Assembly (NCBI RefSeq): GCF_049348705.1
Contig: NZ_CP186485.1
Coordinates: 682,001-746,000 of the forward strand
Length of the DNA: 64,000 bases
Source: Paracoxiella cheracis
GTDB taxonomy: Bacteria; Pseudomonadota; Gammaproteobacteria; Coxiellales; Coxiellaceae
Direction of reading: 5' to 3'
In this document: positions 8,946-18,024 of the stretch, one piece after another
Position numbering within the stretch: the stretch's first letter is position 1
Layout: every line of letters begins with the position of its first letter
Made by a program: the position numbers and the translations under genes
The notes under the pieces: generated by a model
What the model was told of the DNA's origin: nothing
Seen by the model: the letters and a program-made list of their open reading frames with translations, nothing else
The model's database searches: none

Positions 8946-8980
8946 GCTGTTCGATAATGGATGACTCAACCTAACCTCGT

Positions 8981-9044
8981 CATCCCGGAAATTTTGCATA
9001 GGGATATGCAAAGTTATCCGGTATCCAAACCGTTACCCGGGATG
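8981..9044. repeat. CATCCCGG palindrome
   Basis: Arms CATCCCGG (8981-8988) and CCGGGATG (9037-9044) enclose a perfect hairpin TTTGCATA-GGGA-TATGCAAA. The following 55 bases hold another imperfect inverted pair around CATTCCAAG. Together with the two preceding palindromes it fills the 8573-9100 gap, in which I see no gene. Confidence 0.7.
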
Positions 9045-9100
9045 GAAAAAAATCACGTCATTCCAAGCAACGCGAGAAATCTCATTGGAACGTCAACCAG

Positions 9101-9535
9101 CTATTCTTTATCGTCAGACTTTTTTGCATACACCGTATTCGCTGGCATATCGCGATCGGAATAAAAGCTAATTAACTTGAGCGGCTTTTGAGTCAAATTA
9201 ATGACATTATGGACCGTGCCTTCTGGAATAAAAATCATGTCGCCGGCTGTCACCGTTGATGTTTTACCATCGAGCACAGCTTTCCCACGACCTTGCACAA
9301 TCAGAATCATTTGATCAAACTTATGTGTTTCAGAGCCAATTTCATTTTTAGGGTTAGTAATGGGTGATACGTTCATAAAAACAACTTGGCCGTGTTCTGC
9401 AGTCACGAACGACACTTTCCAGTTGGTGTTTTGAGCGGCAACATTTAACAGTTTCGGCGTGACACCTGCCGGGTTCAGCGCAAAAGACAGGTTAGGTATC
9501 AAACAAGCAAGAATGCACAGTAGCAAATATCTCAT
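9101..9535 (-). CDS. Secreted cupin-domain protein
   Basis: A 144-residue protein with a signal peptide (MRYLLLCILACLIPNLSFA) and a single cupin barrel: FDQMILIVQGRGKAVLDGKT and then GDMIFIPEGTVHNVIN, the two conserved cupin motifs with likely metal-binding His and Glu. It should act in the periplasm; the substrate is unknown. The start at 9535 follows AGGAGG closely; the frame extends upstream to 9580 but that would bury the signal peptide. It converges on typA and lies about 80 bases after the L,D-transpeptidase on the same strand, so co-transcription is possible. Confidence 0.8.
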   Translation of the reverse strand: MRYLLLCILACLIPNLSFALNPAGVTPKLLNVAAQNTNWKVSFVTAEHGQVVFMNVSPITNPKNEIGSETHKFDQMILIVQGRGKAVLDGKTSTVTAGDMIFIPEGTVHNVINLTQKPLKLISFYSDRDMPANTVYAKKSDDKE

Positions 9536-9612
9536 GAGGGGCCTCCTTTCCAATAATTTCTTGAATTTCCTATGCCACATTATAAATGGGAAAAGGAAAA
9601 ATTTTCAATACC

Positions 9613-10872
9613 CTATAGTCCCAACCATCGGATAAAGTGTTTGTCAGTTTTGATTTCGGCGGGTGGTTTATGTTCAAAATAAACGGTGTGATATTCGCTG
9701 CCTAGCGTCACCTTCTTGATTTTACCGAGCGACACTATTTTCATTTCTGTCGTATAATAACCGCGTTTTAACTTAACGTCGGGGACAACTAAATAGAAAA
9801 TCTCTAATCCTTTTTTACCATTGTTTTCGGTAGAGTTGTCGGTGATTAGCTTTTTAAACTCTTCATTGGTTAGCGCGATGTATTCTTGCTGATTGATTTG
9901 GCGACGCAGCATGCGCTTGAGCGGCGGTTTTGCTTTATACAGGTGTTGGTAATCATCCGCCTTGATCACGATGATGGGCTCGTTCTCTTCGCGTTTGTTG
10001 TCTTTGTTGACATCCACATATAAGATCGGCTGGCGATGTGTCTCTTCGGGAATGTCGGCCTCGTTATTGAGATTGGCCGTGTTTAAATGATTTGAGGCAT
10101 CACAGTTCAGAAATTTAGAATTGGTGAGCCATTGTTTATCAGGATAATACACGACGAAGAATGTATCGTCTTTAATGACTTCAATGATTGGCATGGTTTC
10201 GCTTTTTGGCAATACGGGGCAGCCCCAACTTCGTCCAGGCCTGCCATATTTTTTAATGAAATCTTCTTCTACATACCACGCACCGTGCATGACGATGAAG
10301 CGTTTGTATGCATTGCTATTAAAATTCCCATCGATTCCCATTAATTTTAATGAAGCACCGTGTCGACCTCGATACGCATCTTCTGTCATAAATATGCCGA
10401 GGCTACTAGTTTTGCTGTTAAGTTTATTCGAAAAATGGTTTGTCATTAAGGTGCCTGATTTAATCGCATGTGAAATATAAGTGTGAAAAAGCAATTTATT
10501 TTTTGCCAAGTCAAACACCCATAATCGTTTTTGATTGGAGGGTAATGAATAATCAATGATCGTTAAAATGTGGTTGTGCTCAATGTCATTTTTATTCGCA
10601 CACGTTAGGGCCATGATAACGGCGTTGATAACTTTATCGTGCAGCGTTGGTGCCTGCTTGTGTAGCGCTTTTTTAATTTCGGGTAGTGGTTTGATCGGTA
10701 TTTTAGGTGGTTCGGGGTTGTAATCAACATGGCGCACATCGTTGGTAATCTCTACCGAATCTCCCGATGCAGAAGGGGCTGTCGGTGCCGAGCTGGGGTC
10801 GTTCGCCTTGATGCCGTCAAAACCAGCCACAGCAAACACCAGTGCCAATAGTGTTCCCTTCAAGTCCTTCAT
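9613..10872 (-). CDS. Secreted L,D-transpeptidase-like (YkuD_2-type) protein
   Basis: A 419-residue protein with an N-terminal signal (LKGTLLALVFAVAGFDG) and a proline/serine linker. The catalytic domain spans about residues 90-245: LWVFDLAKNKLLFHTYISHA, MHGAWYV and GRSWGCPVLP. The last supplies the catalytic cysteine of the S-x-GCP motif, with a histidine upstream. These enzymes cross-link or modify peptidoglycan using L,D-peptides. The C-terminal 170 residues include DVNKDNKREENEP, which looks like a calcium-binding loop, and have no clear domain. Length and cysteine context point to the YkuD_2 class rather than classical YkuD. An envelope role is inferred. Confidence 0.8.
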   Translation of the reverse strand: MKDLKGTLLALVFAVAGFDGIKANDPSSAPTAPSASGDSVEITNDVRHVDYNPEPPKIPIKPLPEIKKALHKQAPTLHDKVINAVIMALTCANKNDIEHNHILTIIDYSLPSNQKRLWVFDLAKNKLLFHTYISHAIKSGTLMTNHFSNKLNSKTSSLGIFMTEDAYRGRHGASLKLMGIDGNFNSNAYKRFIVMHGAWYVEEDFIKKYGRPGRSWGCPVLPKSETMPIIEVIKDDTFFVVYYPDKQWLTNSKFLNCDASNHLNTANLNNEADIPEETHRQPILYVDVNKDNKREENEPIIVIKADDYQHLYKAKPPLKRMLRRQINQQEYIALTNEEFKKLITDNSTENNGKKGLEIFYLVVPDVKLKRGYYTTEMKIVSLGKIKKVTLGSEYHTVYFEHKPPAEIKTDKHFIRWLGL

Positions 10873-11029
10873 TTGTACAAATATAGAACAATCTGTGGGT
10901 TTTGGGGTGCTCTTGGGGCTTAAGTTGGCTTAGCTCGCCCTAAGCCTATTGGCACATAGTTAATAGCCATTAGATCGATTTTTGTGAGAACTCGCATGGG
11001 TTTATTTTTTTCTGCGAGCGGTTTGTGTG

Positions 11030-11882
11030 ATCTTCCCTCACTTTACCGGACACATTTTTTTTCGATTTTACGCAGCACATTCAAGCGCAACAGGGGTCTT
11101 GTAGTCAATAGCTGAATGCATTCTTCTGTGATTGTAATAGCCTTCAATATACTGAAAAAGACTTTGCCTTGCTTCAGCGCGTGTTGTGTAATCATTCACA
11201 TGCACAAGTTCCGTTTTTAGGGTATGGAAAAAACTTTCTGCAATGGCATTATCCCAACAATTAGTCTTTCTGCTCATTGAACCAATCAGCTTGTTTTGCT
11301 TGATGATTTCCCTATATTTTTTCGAACAATATTGACTGCCCCGATCAGAGTGTATAATCACTTGCTTTGGATATTTTCGTTTGAATAACGCCATCAATAA
11401 CGCATCACACACTAAATCTTGTTTCATGCTTTTATTCATTGACGAGCCAATAACCGAACGTGAATGCACATCGATAACCACCGCTAAATACAACCAACCT
11501 TCACGGGTTGGAATGTACGTCAGATCACTCACCCATTTTTGATTGATCGCCGTTGTCGTGAAATCTCTCTTTAAAATATTCTCAAAAATAGGCTTGTTGT
11601 GACCCGAGTCTGTGGTTATTTTAAATCTACGCTTGGCAAGTGCTTTTAAGCCCATGGAGCGCATACGCCGCTCAATACGCGTGTGACTGCAGGAAATCGA
11701 TTCCGCTTGCAATGCACGAGTTATACGTGGTGAACCGTAACGTTGTTTGTTTCTCATATAAATTACCTTAATTTTTTCATCTAATTGTTGGTTTGCTTGC
11801 TCACGTGGGCTCATAGGTCGCGATAGCCAGTCATAATAACCACTACGACTGACACCCAGTACATCACATAGCAAGTTAATTC
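11030..11882 (-). mobile_element. IS3-family element, truncated copy 2
   Basis: Identical to the copy at 3187 over its left end (TGATCTTCCC..CCGGACAC) and most of orfB, then breaks at 11882/11883, where an IS407-group element begins. The orfA half and right end are missing. It preserves the target of the IS1 insertion in copy 1, giving an internal control. Confidence 0.88.
11068..11882 (-). pseudogene. IS3-family transposase orfB, N-terminus lost
   Basis: About 271 residues from INLLCDVLGVSRSGYYDWLSRP to the natural end EGYYNHRRMHSAIDYKTP..ECAA. All rve-domain catalytic regions are present (DLTY, HSDRGSQYCS, WDNAIAESFF). The first about 12 residues and the programmed overlap with orfA are gone because the neighbouring IS replaced them. 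The frame stays open into that neighbour (up to 12063), but those residues are antisense to its orfA and not part of the protein. Unlikely to be active without orfA. Confidence 0.8.
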
Positions 11883-11953
11883 GGTAATCCCCCCACAAAT
11901 TAGAGGTACTTAAAAGTAGAATTTTCTCGTAAACTAAACAGAGGAGATTCAAG

Positions 11954-12220
11954 ATGAAAAAATCGAAGTACCCAGACAGCCAAATCATTTCGATACTGAA
12001 GCAAGCTGAAGGTGGAACACCCGTTCCCGATCTGTGCCGAGAGCATGGTATAAGCAATGCCACGTTCTATAAGTGGCGAGCCAAGTATGGTGGGATGGAT
12101 GCATCCATGATGACGCGCTTAAAGGAGCTTGAAGAGGAAAATCGTCGCCTGAAAAAAATGTATGCTGAAGAACGCTTAAAAGCCGAGATCATTCAGGAGG
12201 CTATGCAAAAAAAGTGGTAA
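11954..12220 (+). CDS. IS407-group transposase orfA
   Basis: An 88-residue HTH protein: KYPDSQIISILKQAEGGTPVPDLCREHGISNATFYKWRAKYGG is the classical orfA helix-turn-helix, followed by a leucine-zipper-like LKELEEENRRLKKMYAEERLK. It ends MQKKW with an A7G run just before the stop, the usual -1 frameshift site that makes OrfAB. It is preceded by AGAGGAGA. Intact itself, but its partner orfB is truncated. Confidence 0.85.
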   Translation: MKKSKYPDSQIISILKQAEGGTPVPDLCREHGISNATFYKWRAKYGGMDASMMTRLKELEEENRRLKKMYAEERLKAEIIQEAMQKKW

Positions 12221-12992
12221 AGCCATCTCAGCGCAGAGAGATGGCAAGGAATTGCGTTAAGAATAAGAAAGTAAGCATCCGAGTTGCTTGCAAGGCATTT
12301 GCTATTAGTGAAACATGCTATCGTTATGAGCCGCTAGTATCGGATGAAAATACAGTGATTGCAGACTGGCTTATTCGGCTAACGAGCACATGGCTTAACT
12401 GGGGTTTTGGACTTTGCTTTTTATACTTACGTAACGTCAAAGGCTTTGCCTGGAACCACAAACGTGTTTACCGCATTTATCGAGAACTAGCGTTAAATCT
12501 AAGAATAAAGTCTAAAAAACGCTTCATGCGACGTAAACCAGAAGCGCTATGCACTCCAGACTCAGTAAACCAAGTATGGTCTATGGACTTTATGCATGAT
12601 CAACTGGGCGACCAAAGATCCTACCGCTTGTTTAATGTTATTGATGACTACAATCGAGAAGGGCTTGGGATTGATGTTGACTTATCGCTTCCAGCTGATC
12701 GCGTGATACGAGCCCTTAATCAAATCATTGAGTGGCGAGGCAAACCGATTGCGCTGCGCTGCGATAATGGACCTGAATACATTAGCGGTAAGCTAATGGA
12801 ATGGGCAGAAAAGAAAGGTATTGAGCTTTTTTATATTCAGCCTGGAAAACCCCAACAAAATGCGTACATTGAACGTTTTAATAGAACAGTGCGATATGAC
12901 TGGCTTAACCAAGATATTTTTACAACGATAGAGGAGGTTCAACAAAAAGCCACCCGTTGGCTCTGGCATTATAATAACGAAAGACCTAATCG
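12214..12992 (+). pseudogene. IS407-group transposase orfB, C-terminus lost
   Basis: About 260 residues with the DDE integrase core: NQVWSMDFMHDQL, ALRCDNGPEYIS and QPGKPQQNAYIERFNRTVRYDWL. The protein breaks at NNERPN, where family members continue with about 20 more residues; here three residues from the IS256 end follow and then a stop at 13000-13002. It overlaps orfA by 7 bases in another frame, as expected. Confidence 0.82.
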
Positions 12993-14077
12993 GGGTCTGT
13001 AAATAAGATTGTGTAAATGCGATAGTCAGGGAAAGGTCGTTAAAATTATACGGAGTCTTTGACTATGGCAATGAAAACCAATAAATTAGATCCACAGGTT
13101 GTGGAATATTTTCTCAAACATACCAAGACCGCATCTGATATTTTCGGTGATACTGGTTTGTTAAAGGAGTTAAAAAAGGCACTGACGGAGCGTATTCTGG
13201 AAGGGGAGCTGACGGACGCGCTGGGTTATGCAAAACACGAAGTGTCTGGCAACAATAGTGGTAATTCCCGCAATGGGCACAGCCAAAAAACGATCAAAAC
13301 AACAGATGGCGAGATGACCATTGAGGTTCCTCGTGATCGTAACAATGAGTTTGTACCGCAATTGATTCCAAAACATCAAACCCGCTTTGATGATTTGGAT
13401 GACAAAATTATGAGTCTTTATGCACGGGGTATGACTACCCGTGATATTCAAGATCAGTTGAAAGATTTGTATGGCACAACTATTTGTTCGAGTCTCATTT
13501 CTACAGTAACCAACGAAGTGATTGAAGAAGTGAAGGCTTGGCAAAGTCGTCCGTTGGACAAGGTGTATCCGATTGTGTATTTGGACGCTTTAGTGATTAA
13601 AGTGCAGCAAGATAAAAAGGTTATCAATAAGGCATTGTATTTGGCTTTAGGAATTAATATCGATGGGCAAAAAGAATTGCTAGGTATTTGGATTAGCCAA
13701 AATGAGGGCGCTAAATTCTGGTTGAATGTATTAACGGAGTTAAAAAATCGAGGCCTAGAAGATATCCTGATTTGTTGCGTTGACGGGCTAACGGGCTTTC
13801 CTGATGCGATTGGCGCTGTGTATCCTAACACTCAAGTACAGCTTTGCATTGTACACATGGTGCGGAATTCATTGCGCTATGTGGGTTGGAAAAAGAAAAA
13901 AGAAGTGGCCGCTGACTTAAAAGCTATTTATTCGGCCAGTACGGTTGAAGAAGCAGAATTGGCGCTGACGAGTTTCTCTGAGAAATGGGATGCTGAATTT
14001 CCCTCGATTGCCAAAAGTTGGTTGACTCATTGGGAGCGCATTGTGCCATTTTTTGCTTATCCGGCAGAAATTCGGAG

Positions 14078-14215
14078 GGTGATTTATACCACTAACGCTA
14101 TTGAATCACTGAACATGAGTATCCGAAAAGTTATTAAAAATAAACGAGTTTTTCCGTCGGACGATGCCGCTTTAAAACAACTCTATTTAGGGTTAAAAAA
14201 TATAGCCAAAAAATG
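14078..14215 (+). repeat. 138-bp direct duplication, left arm
   Basis: This segment of the IS256 transposase gene is repeated at 15069-15206, directly on the other side of the IS1. Standard IS1 target duplications are 8-9 bp, so this is not a simple insertion scar. Confidence 0.88.
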
Positions 14216-15068
14216 GGTAGTGCCTCATTTTTGTTGATGTGATATATTTTGGTATTTCAGAAAATCATTAGGATAAGGATTGAATGAATGGCAAGAATCA
14301 ATGTTGCTTGCCCCTGCTGCTGTTTACATGAGGTTGTAAAATTTGGCGTCAGCAGTACAGGAAAGCAAAGGTTTCAATGTAAAAATAATGCTTGTGAGAA
14401 AAATACATTTCTTCTAGATTACACACATAATGCTCGTGCCCCTGGTGTTAAAGATAAAATAGTTGATATGGCAATGAATGGTAGTGGCGTCAGAGATACT
14501 GCAGGCGTTTTACGTATTAGCATTAACACTGTTATTGGTGAATTAAAAAAAAGGGGTGAAGGTTTGGAGAGCGTCAATACACGACTTTTAAAGGAAAAAG
14601 AATCACTTGGTGCGTCTGTTACTGTTAATGTTGTACAAGTTGAAGAAGCGGAGCTGGATGAAATGTGGAGTTTTGTTCGAAATAAACAGAATCAACGTTG
14701 GCTCTGGCATGCGATTGATCACCATACACATGAGGTGTTAGCTTATCATTTTGGTCCAAGAAAAGATTCAGCATTTAAAGCACTGAAAGAAAAACTGAGC
14801 TCATTTGATATCAACTTTTACTATACAGATGATTGGGGTGCTTATGAAAGACACCTGCCTCAATCAAAACATTTGGTGGGAAAGCAAAATACCCAAGCGA
14901 TTGAACGAAAGCATCTCACATTGCGCACACGAATAAAGCGATTAGCGAGAAAGACGATTTGCTTTTCTAAACTGGATAAAGTCCACGACATTGTCATCGG
15001 ATTATTTATCAATAGGCACGAGTTTGGGAGGGTTATTTAGATGCCATCAACAAAAATGAGGCACCGCC
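14216..15068 (+). mobile_element. IS1-family element, copy 2 (853 bp)
   Basis: Ends GGTAGTGCCTC and GAGGCACCGCC. One base longer than the other two copies because of an extra G after the A8 run. It is flanked by 138-bp direct repeats of IS256 sequence rather than by 8-9 bp. Confidence 0.9.
14288..15040 (+). CDS. IS1-family transposase, naturally fused single frame
   Basis: A 250-residue protein containing both the InsA-like zinc/HTH part (CPCCCLHEVVKFG, MAMNGSGVRDTAGVL) and the InsB-like catalytic part (DEMWSFV, YYTDDWGAYE, AIERKHLTLRTRI). In the other two copies A8GGG puts these in different frames; here A8GGGG joins them as ELKKRGEGLESV. In IS1 the fused InsAB' protein is the active transposase and InsA alone is a repressor, so this copy could make transposase without frameshifting and without repressor. 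Activity is inferred, not shown. Confidence 0.85.
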   Translation: MARINVACPCCCLHEVVKFGVSSTGKQRFQCKNNACEKNTFLLDYTHNARAPGVKDKIVDMAMNGSGVRDTAGVLRISINTVIGELKKRGEGLESVNTRLLKEKESLGASVTVNVVQVEEAELDEMWSFVRNKQNQRWLWHAIDHHTHEVLAYHFGPRKDSAFKALKEKLSSFDINFYYTDDWGAYERHLPQSKHLVGKQNTQAIERKHLTLRTRIKRLARKTICFSKLDKVHDIVIGLFINRHEFGRVI

Positions 15069-15206
15069 GGTGATTTATACCACTAACGCTATTGAATCAC
15101 TGAACATGAGTATCCGAAAAGTTATTAAAAATAAACGAGTTTTTCCGTCGGACGATGCCGCTTTAAAACAACTCTATTTAGGGTTAAAAAATATAGCCAA
15201 AAAATG
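15069..15206 (+). repeat. 138-bp direct duplication, right arm
   Basis: Copy of 14078-14215, beginning GGTGATTTATACC and ending in AAAAATG. It continues directly into the remainder of the IS256 transposase gene. Confidence 0.88.
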
Positions 15207-15536
15207 GACCATGCCGATTCGAGACTGGGGTGCCGCCATGAATCGTTTTGCCCTTATGTTTGAAGATCGCCTGGCGGATTTTGTATAAAACTTAAAATTC
15301 ATAAGAGAGGAAATTAATTTGAACGCAATGTAGTTTTTGATAAAATTAAAAAATCAGTTAACACAATGGCTGATTCATAATTCTGACTGACGCGATTTAC
15401 ACAAACTAATAAACAGTCCCTGCAAATGAAGCGATATATAATTTTCACCCTGCTGATATTTTACTTAGGATAAAATTTACTCTCTCTTTTTCTCCTGATA
15501 AATTGCCAAAAGATAAAAAAAAAGTTTAATACAATT

Positions 15537-16247
15537 TTGTCGACCTATAGCTGTAATCTTTTGCGTAACGAAAACCTGATTATCGGATGTAGTTCAAAAG
15601 AAATTCAAGCTCATTTCCATCGATGCGCGCCATGGAGAGCGAAGCGAAGGCGCGTATTCCGCGGTAGGCTCGGATTTTTTGCCGAGCGTAAGCGACTGCA
15701 AAAAATCTTTACGAGCCGTCAAGTCATTTGAGAGCCCGTGCGTAGTCGAGCCGTGAGGTCGCGGAGCGCGGGCGACGAGGACGTCCGCGGCTATTTAAGT
15801 TGTCGCGTATTGCGAGTCGATTATTGACAGGGATGGCAATAATCTATCACGAGCATCGCGACACGCTTGGTATTATTCGATTTATCTTCCCTAGGACTAA
15901 TCTCTGAAAACTTATGCCAAAAAGCTGAAAAATTACTACAAGGTATACTAAAAGATTATACACAAATCATGTCAGCTATTTCTTATGTGAACCCTAATTG
16001 GAGAAGCCAGTATTCTCAATTCTTTCTAGGGAATACTCAGGGAAAAAAACCAATATGGGAGGGTGGGGTTAGTAAAGAAATAGTTGAAGGTAAAATTGAA
16101 CAAGGAGGTCAGGCCAAAGGAGTAACTTCCAGTTTAGAATTGCGTATATGGGCAGACCTCCCTGGGGCTTCAAGCGCAAGAGTGGATTCAGATGAAGAGG
16201 ACGATGAGCAACCGGGTATGCCAGAAGAATGTAAAGGCCTTAACTAA
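15537..16247 (+). pseudogene. Unknown ORF interrupted by 249-bp repeat
   Basis: Two stretches in the same frame, 15537-15620 (STYSCNLLRNENLIIGCSSKEIQ..) and 15870-16247 (VLFDLSSLGLISENLC.., ending EEDDEQPGMPEECKGLN), are separated by the 249-bp repeat. Joining the flanks gives a continuous protein of about 150 residues. The start is unclear: TTG at 15537 is one option, while the frame is open upstream to a TAA at 15471. The C-terminal tail is acidic. I recognise no family. The gene lies just after the IS256 end, so its 5' end may be lost. Confidence 0.5.
15621..15869 (+). repeat. 249-bp structured mobile repeat, copy 3
   Basis: Identical layout to the copies at 5755 and 40801. It lies between TTTCCAT and GTATTATT with no duplicated flank, and the two halves of the host ORF stay in one frame when it is removed. 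Confidence 0.93.
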
Positions 16248-16285
16248 AATTGCTTCCCCGAGCTAATCCATACTATAGTTAGGCG

Positions 16286-17506
16286 ATGTTAAAAGGTAAG
16301 AAAATACTTGTTGGGGTTAGCGGGGGGATCGCAGCTTACAAGAGCGCCGACTTAGTGCGGCGCTTGAAAAAGGCGGGGGCTGATGTTCGTGTCGCCATGA
16401 CGACGGCGGCCAAGGAATTTATCACGCCCTTGACCTTGCAAGCCGTTTCCGGTCACCGTGTTTATCACCAACTCCTGTCTGAAGAAGCCGAAGCGGGTAT
16501 GGGTCATATTGAACTGGCCCGTTGGGCGGATTTTATTGTCATTGCCCCGGCGAGTGCCGATTTTATAGCACGAGTGGCACATGGGATGGCCAATGACTTG
16601 TTAGCCACACTATGCTTAGCGACAACCGCACCGATTGCACTCGCACCGGCGATGAATCAGCAAATGTGGTTGAATGTTATCACGCGAGATAATGTTCAAC
16701 GTTTAAAACATCGTGATATGAAAATTTTTGGTCCCGCAGAAGGCGAACAAGCCTGTGGTGAAACGGGTCCGGGGCGCATGCTGGAACCCGAAGAGTTGGT
16801 GGCATGCATTGCAGAATACTTTGCCAGCGATATATTGTCAGGGCAAAACGTGATTATTACCGCAGGGCCCACGCGTGAGGCGATCGACCCGGTTCGTTTT
16901 TTAAGTAATCGCAGCTCCGGCAAAATGGGCATCGCGCTTGCAAGAGCTGCACAAGCAGCCGGAGCCGATGTCACTTTAATTAGAGGTCCTACAGCGTTAT
17001 CAACGCCAGCCGGTGTGCATTCTATTGACGTCACGAGTGCAGAAGAAATGTATGATGCCGTGATGGAAAAAATCGATGCTTGTGATATTTTTATCGGTGC
17101 AGCCGCTGTGTCTGATTATTGTATGGAAACGATTGCTGAACATAAAATAAAGAAAACAGCCGAGACGATGATTCTGCAATTAAAACGCAATCCCGATATT
17201 ATTAAGTCCGTCGCTGCCTTAAAGAACAAACCAATCGTCATTGGCTTTGCGGCCGAAACCGACCGTGTCATCGATTATGCACAAAAAAAGTTAGCCGAAA
17301 AAAATCTCGATATGATTATTGCCAATCAAGTTGGGCCTGGGCAAGGTTTTGAGAGCGACGAAAACGCGGTCGTTGTTATTCATCGTGATGGCCAGTTTCA
17401 GGAAATCCCCCTTGCGCGCAAAAGCGTTATCGCCACACGAATAGTTGCTCTCATTTCTGAGTATATAGTGCAGAAAAAGCATGAGCGTGATAATATCGAA
17501 AAATAG
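16286..17506 (+). CDS. coaBC: Phosphopantothenoylcysteine decarboxylase/synthetase
   Basis: A bifunctional coenzyme A enzyme: the CoaB part joins cysteine to 4'-phosphopantothenate and the CoaC part decarboxylates the product. The N-terminal flavoprotein domain shows GKKILVGVSGGIAAYKSADLVRRL, the catalytic-histidine region GHIELARWAD, PAMNQQMW and ACGETGPGRM. The C-terminal synthetase domain begins NVIITAGPTREAIDPVRFLSNRSSGKMG. At 406 residues it is normal. ATG at 16286 follows a weak ribosome site. No obvious operon partner: the broken ORF lies upstream and a repeat arm follows at 17565. Confidence 0.97.
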   Translation: MLKGKKILVGVSGGIAAYKSADLVRRLKKAGADVRVAMTTAAKEFITPLTLQAVSGHRVYHQLLSEEAEAGMGHIELARWADFIVIAPASADFIARVAHGMANDLLATLCLATTAPIALAPAMNQQMWLNVITRDNVQRLKHRDMKIFGPAEGEQACGETGPGRMLEPEELVACIAEYFASDILSGQNVIITAGPTREAIDPVRFLSNRSSGKMGIALARAAQAAGADVTLIRGPTALSTPAGVHSIDVTSAEEMYDAVMEKIDACDIFIGAAAVSDYCMETIAEHKIKKTAETMILQLKRNPDIIKSVAALKNKPIVIGFAAETDRVIDYAQKKLAEKNLDMIIANQVGPGQGFESDENAVVVIHRDGQFQEIPLARKSVIATRIVALISEYIVQKKHERDNIEK

Positions 17507-17564
17507 TTAAATTATTTCGGGCGCCTGTTGGAAGCTATTTTCAGCTAATGAAATAGCGTTCAAT

Positions 17565-17590
17565 TTCTCGTATTGGCAAGCAATTGAAAT
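17565..17590. repeat. 26-bp dispersed repeat with CAATTGAAAT
   Basis: The 26 bases TTCTCGTATTGG..CAATTGAAAT are identical to 35782-35807. Its end matches one arm of the palindromes at 8816-8945 and 38079-38142. It lies in the coaBC/CHRD intergenic region. Confidence 0.75.
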
Positions 17591-18024
17591 TGATCCCAAG
17601 AGATGCCCAATGACAAGGAGGTTAATATGAAACTGAAACACTTCATGACGTTAAGCGGCGCTTGTGTTGCTTTAACATTTACTGTTGCAGGCGTTGCGGG
17701 TGGTGTGGGTGCAAACAAGAGCGTGTTGTTCACGGCTGTATTGAGCACAAAAGCCGTTACTCACAATTTATTTGCACCCGGTGATCAAAAAGCGCCTCAT
17801 CCTTTTTATAAAACGCGTTGCATGAACGCAAAATCCACGGACTATTCGAACGCTACGGGGTTTGGCACTTTTTGGTATAACCCGGATACGAGCACGTTGT
17901 TGTTTGCCTTCACCTATACGGGAATCAGCGGCTCACCCATCATGATGCACTTTCATCTCGGCGATAAAGGCGTTGGTGGTCCCATCGTACAAACAATTTG
18001 TGGTTATCCACCACCATCCATGAA

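Larger units (their letters stand above)
11883..12992 (+). mobile_element. IS3-family (IS407-group-like) element, 3' truncated
   Basis: Begins at the IS3 copy 2 breakpoint with a CCCCCC-containing end, and carries orfA (11954-12220) and orfB (from 12214). It is cut at 12992 by the left end of the IS256-family element. With both neighbours also IS elements, the whole 11030-15420 block is an IS-into-IS pile-up. Confidence 0.8.
13059..15288 (+). pseudogene. IS256/Mutator-type transposase, interrupted
   Basis: The 5' part (13059-14215) covers most of the protein: FGDTGLLKELKKALTERILEGELTDALGY, PRDRNNEFVPQLIPKH, the DDE region VYLDALVIKVQQDK and CCVDGLTGFPDAI, then IYTTNAIESLNMSIRKV. The IS1 then intervenes and a stop (VPHFC) follows from IS1 sequence. 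The 3' part (15069-15288) restarts 138 bp earlier and completes the protein (MPIRDWGAAMNRFALMFEDRLADF). An uninterrupted protein would be about 400 residues, normal for the family. Confidence 0.83.
12993..15420 (+). mobile_element. IS256-family element split by IS1
   Basis: The ends are related inverted repeats (GTCTGTAAATAAG..TTGTGTAAAT at the left; TTTACACAAACTAATAAACAG at the right). The transposase frame starts at 13059 and ends at 15288. An IS1-family element at 14216-15068 interrupts it, with a 138-bp direct duplication of the target. No short duplication is seen outside 12993/15420. Confidence 0.82.

Noticed and set aside
11883..12063. N-terminal extension of IS3 orfB copy 2
   Set aside because: These codons are antisense to the orfA of the neighbouring IS407-type element.
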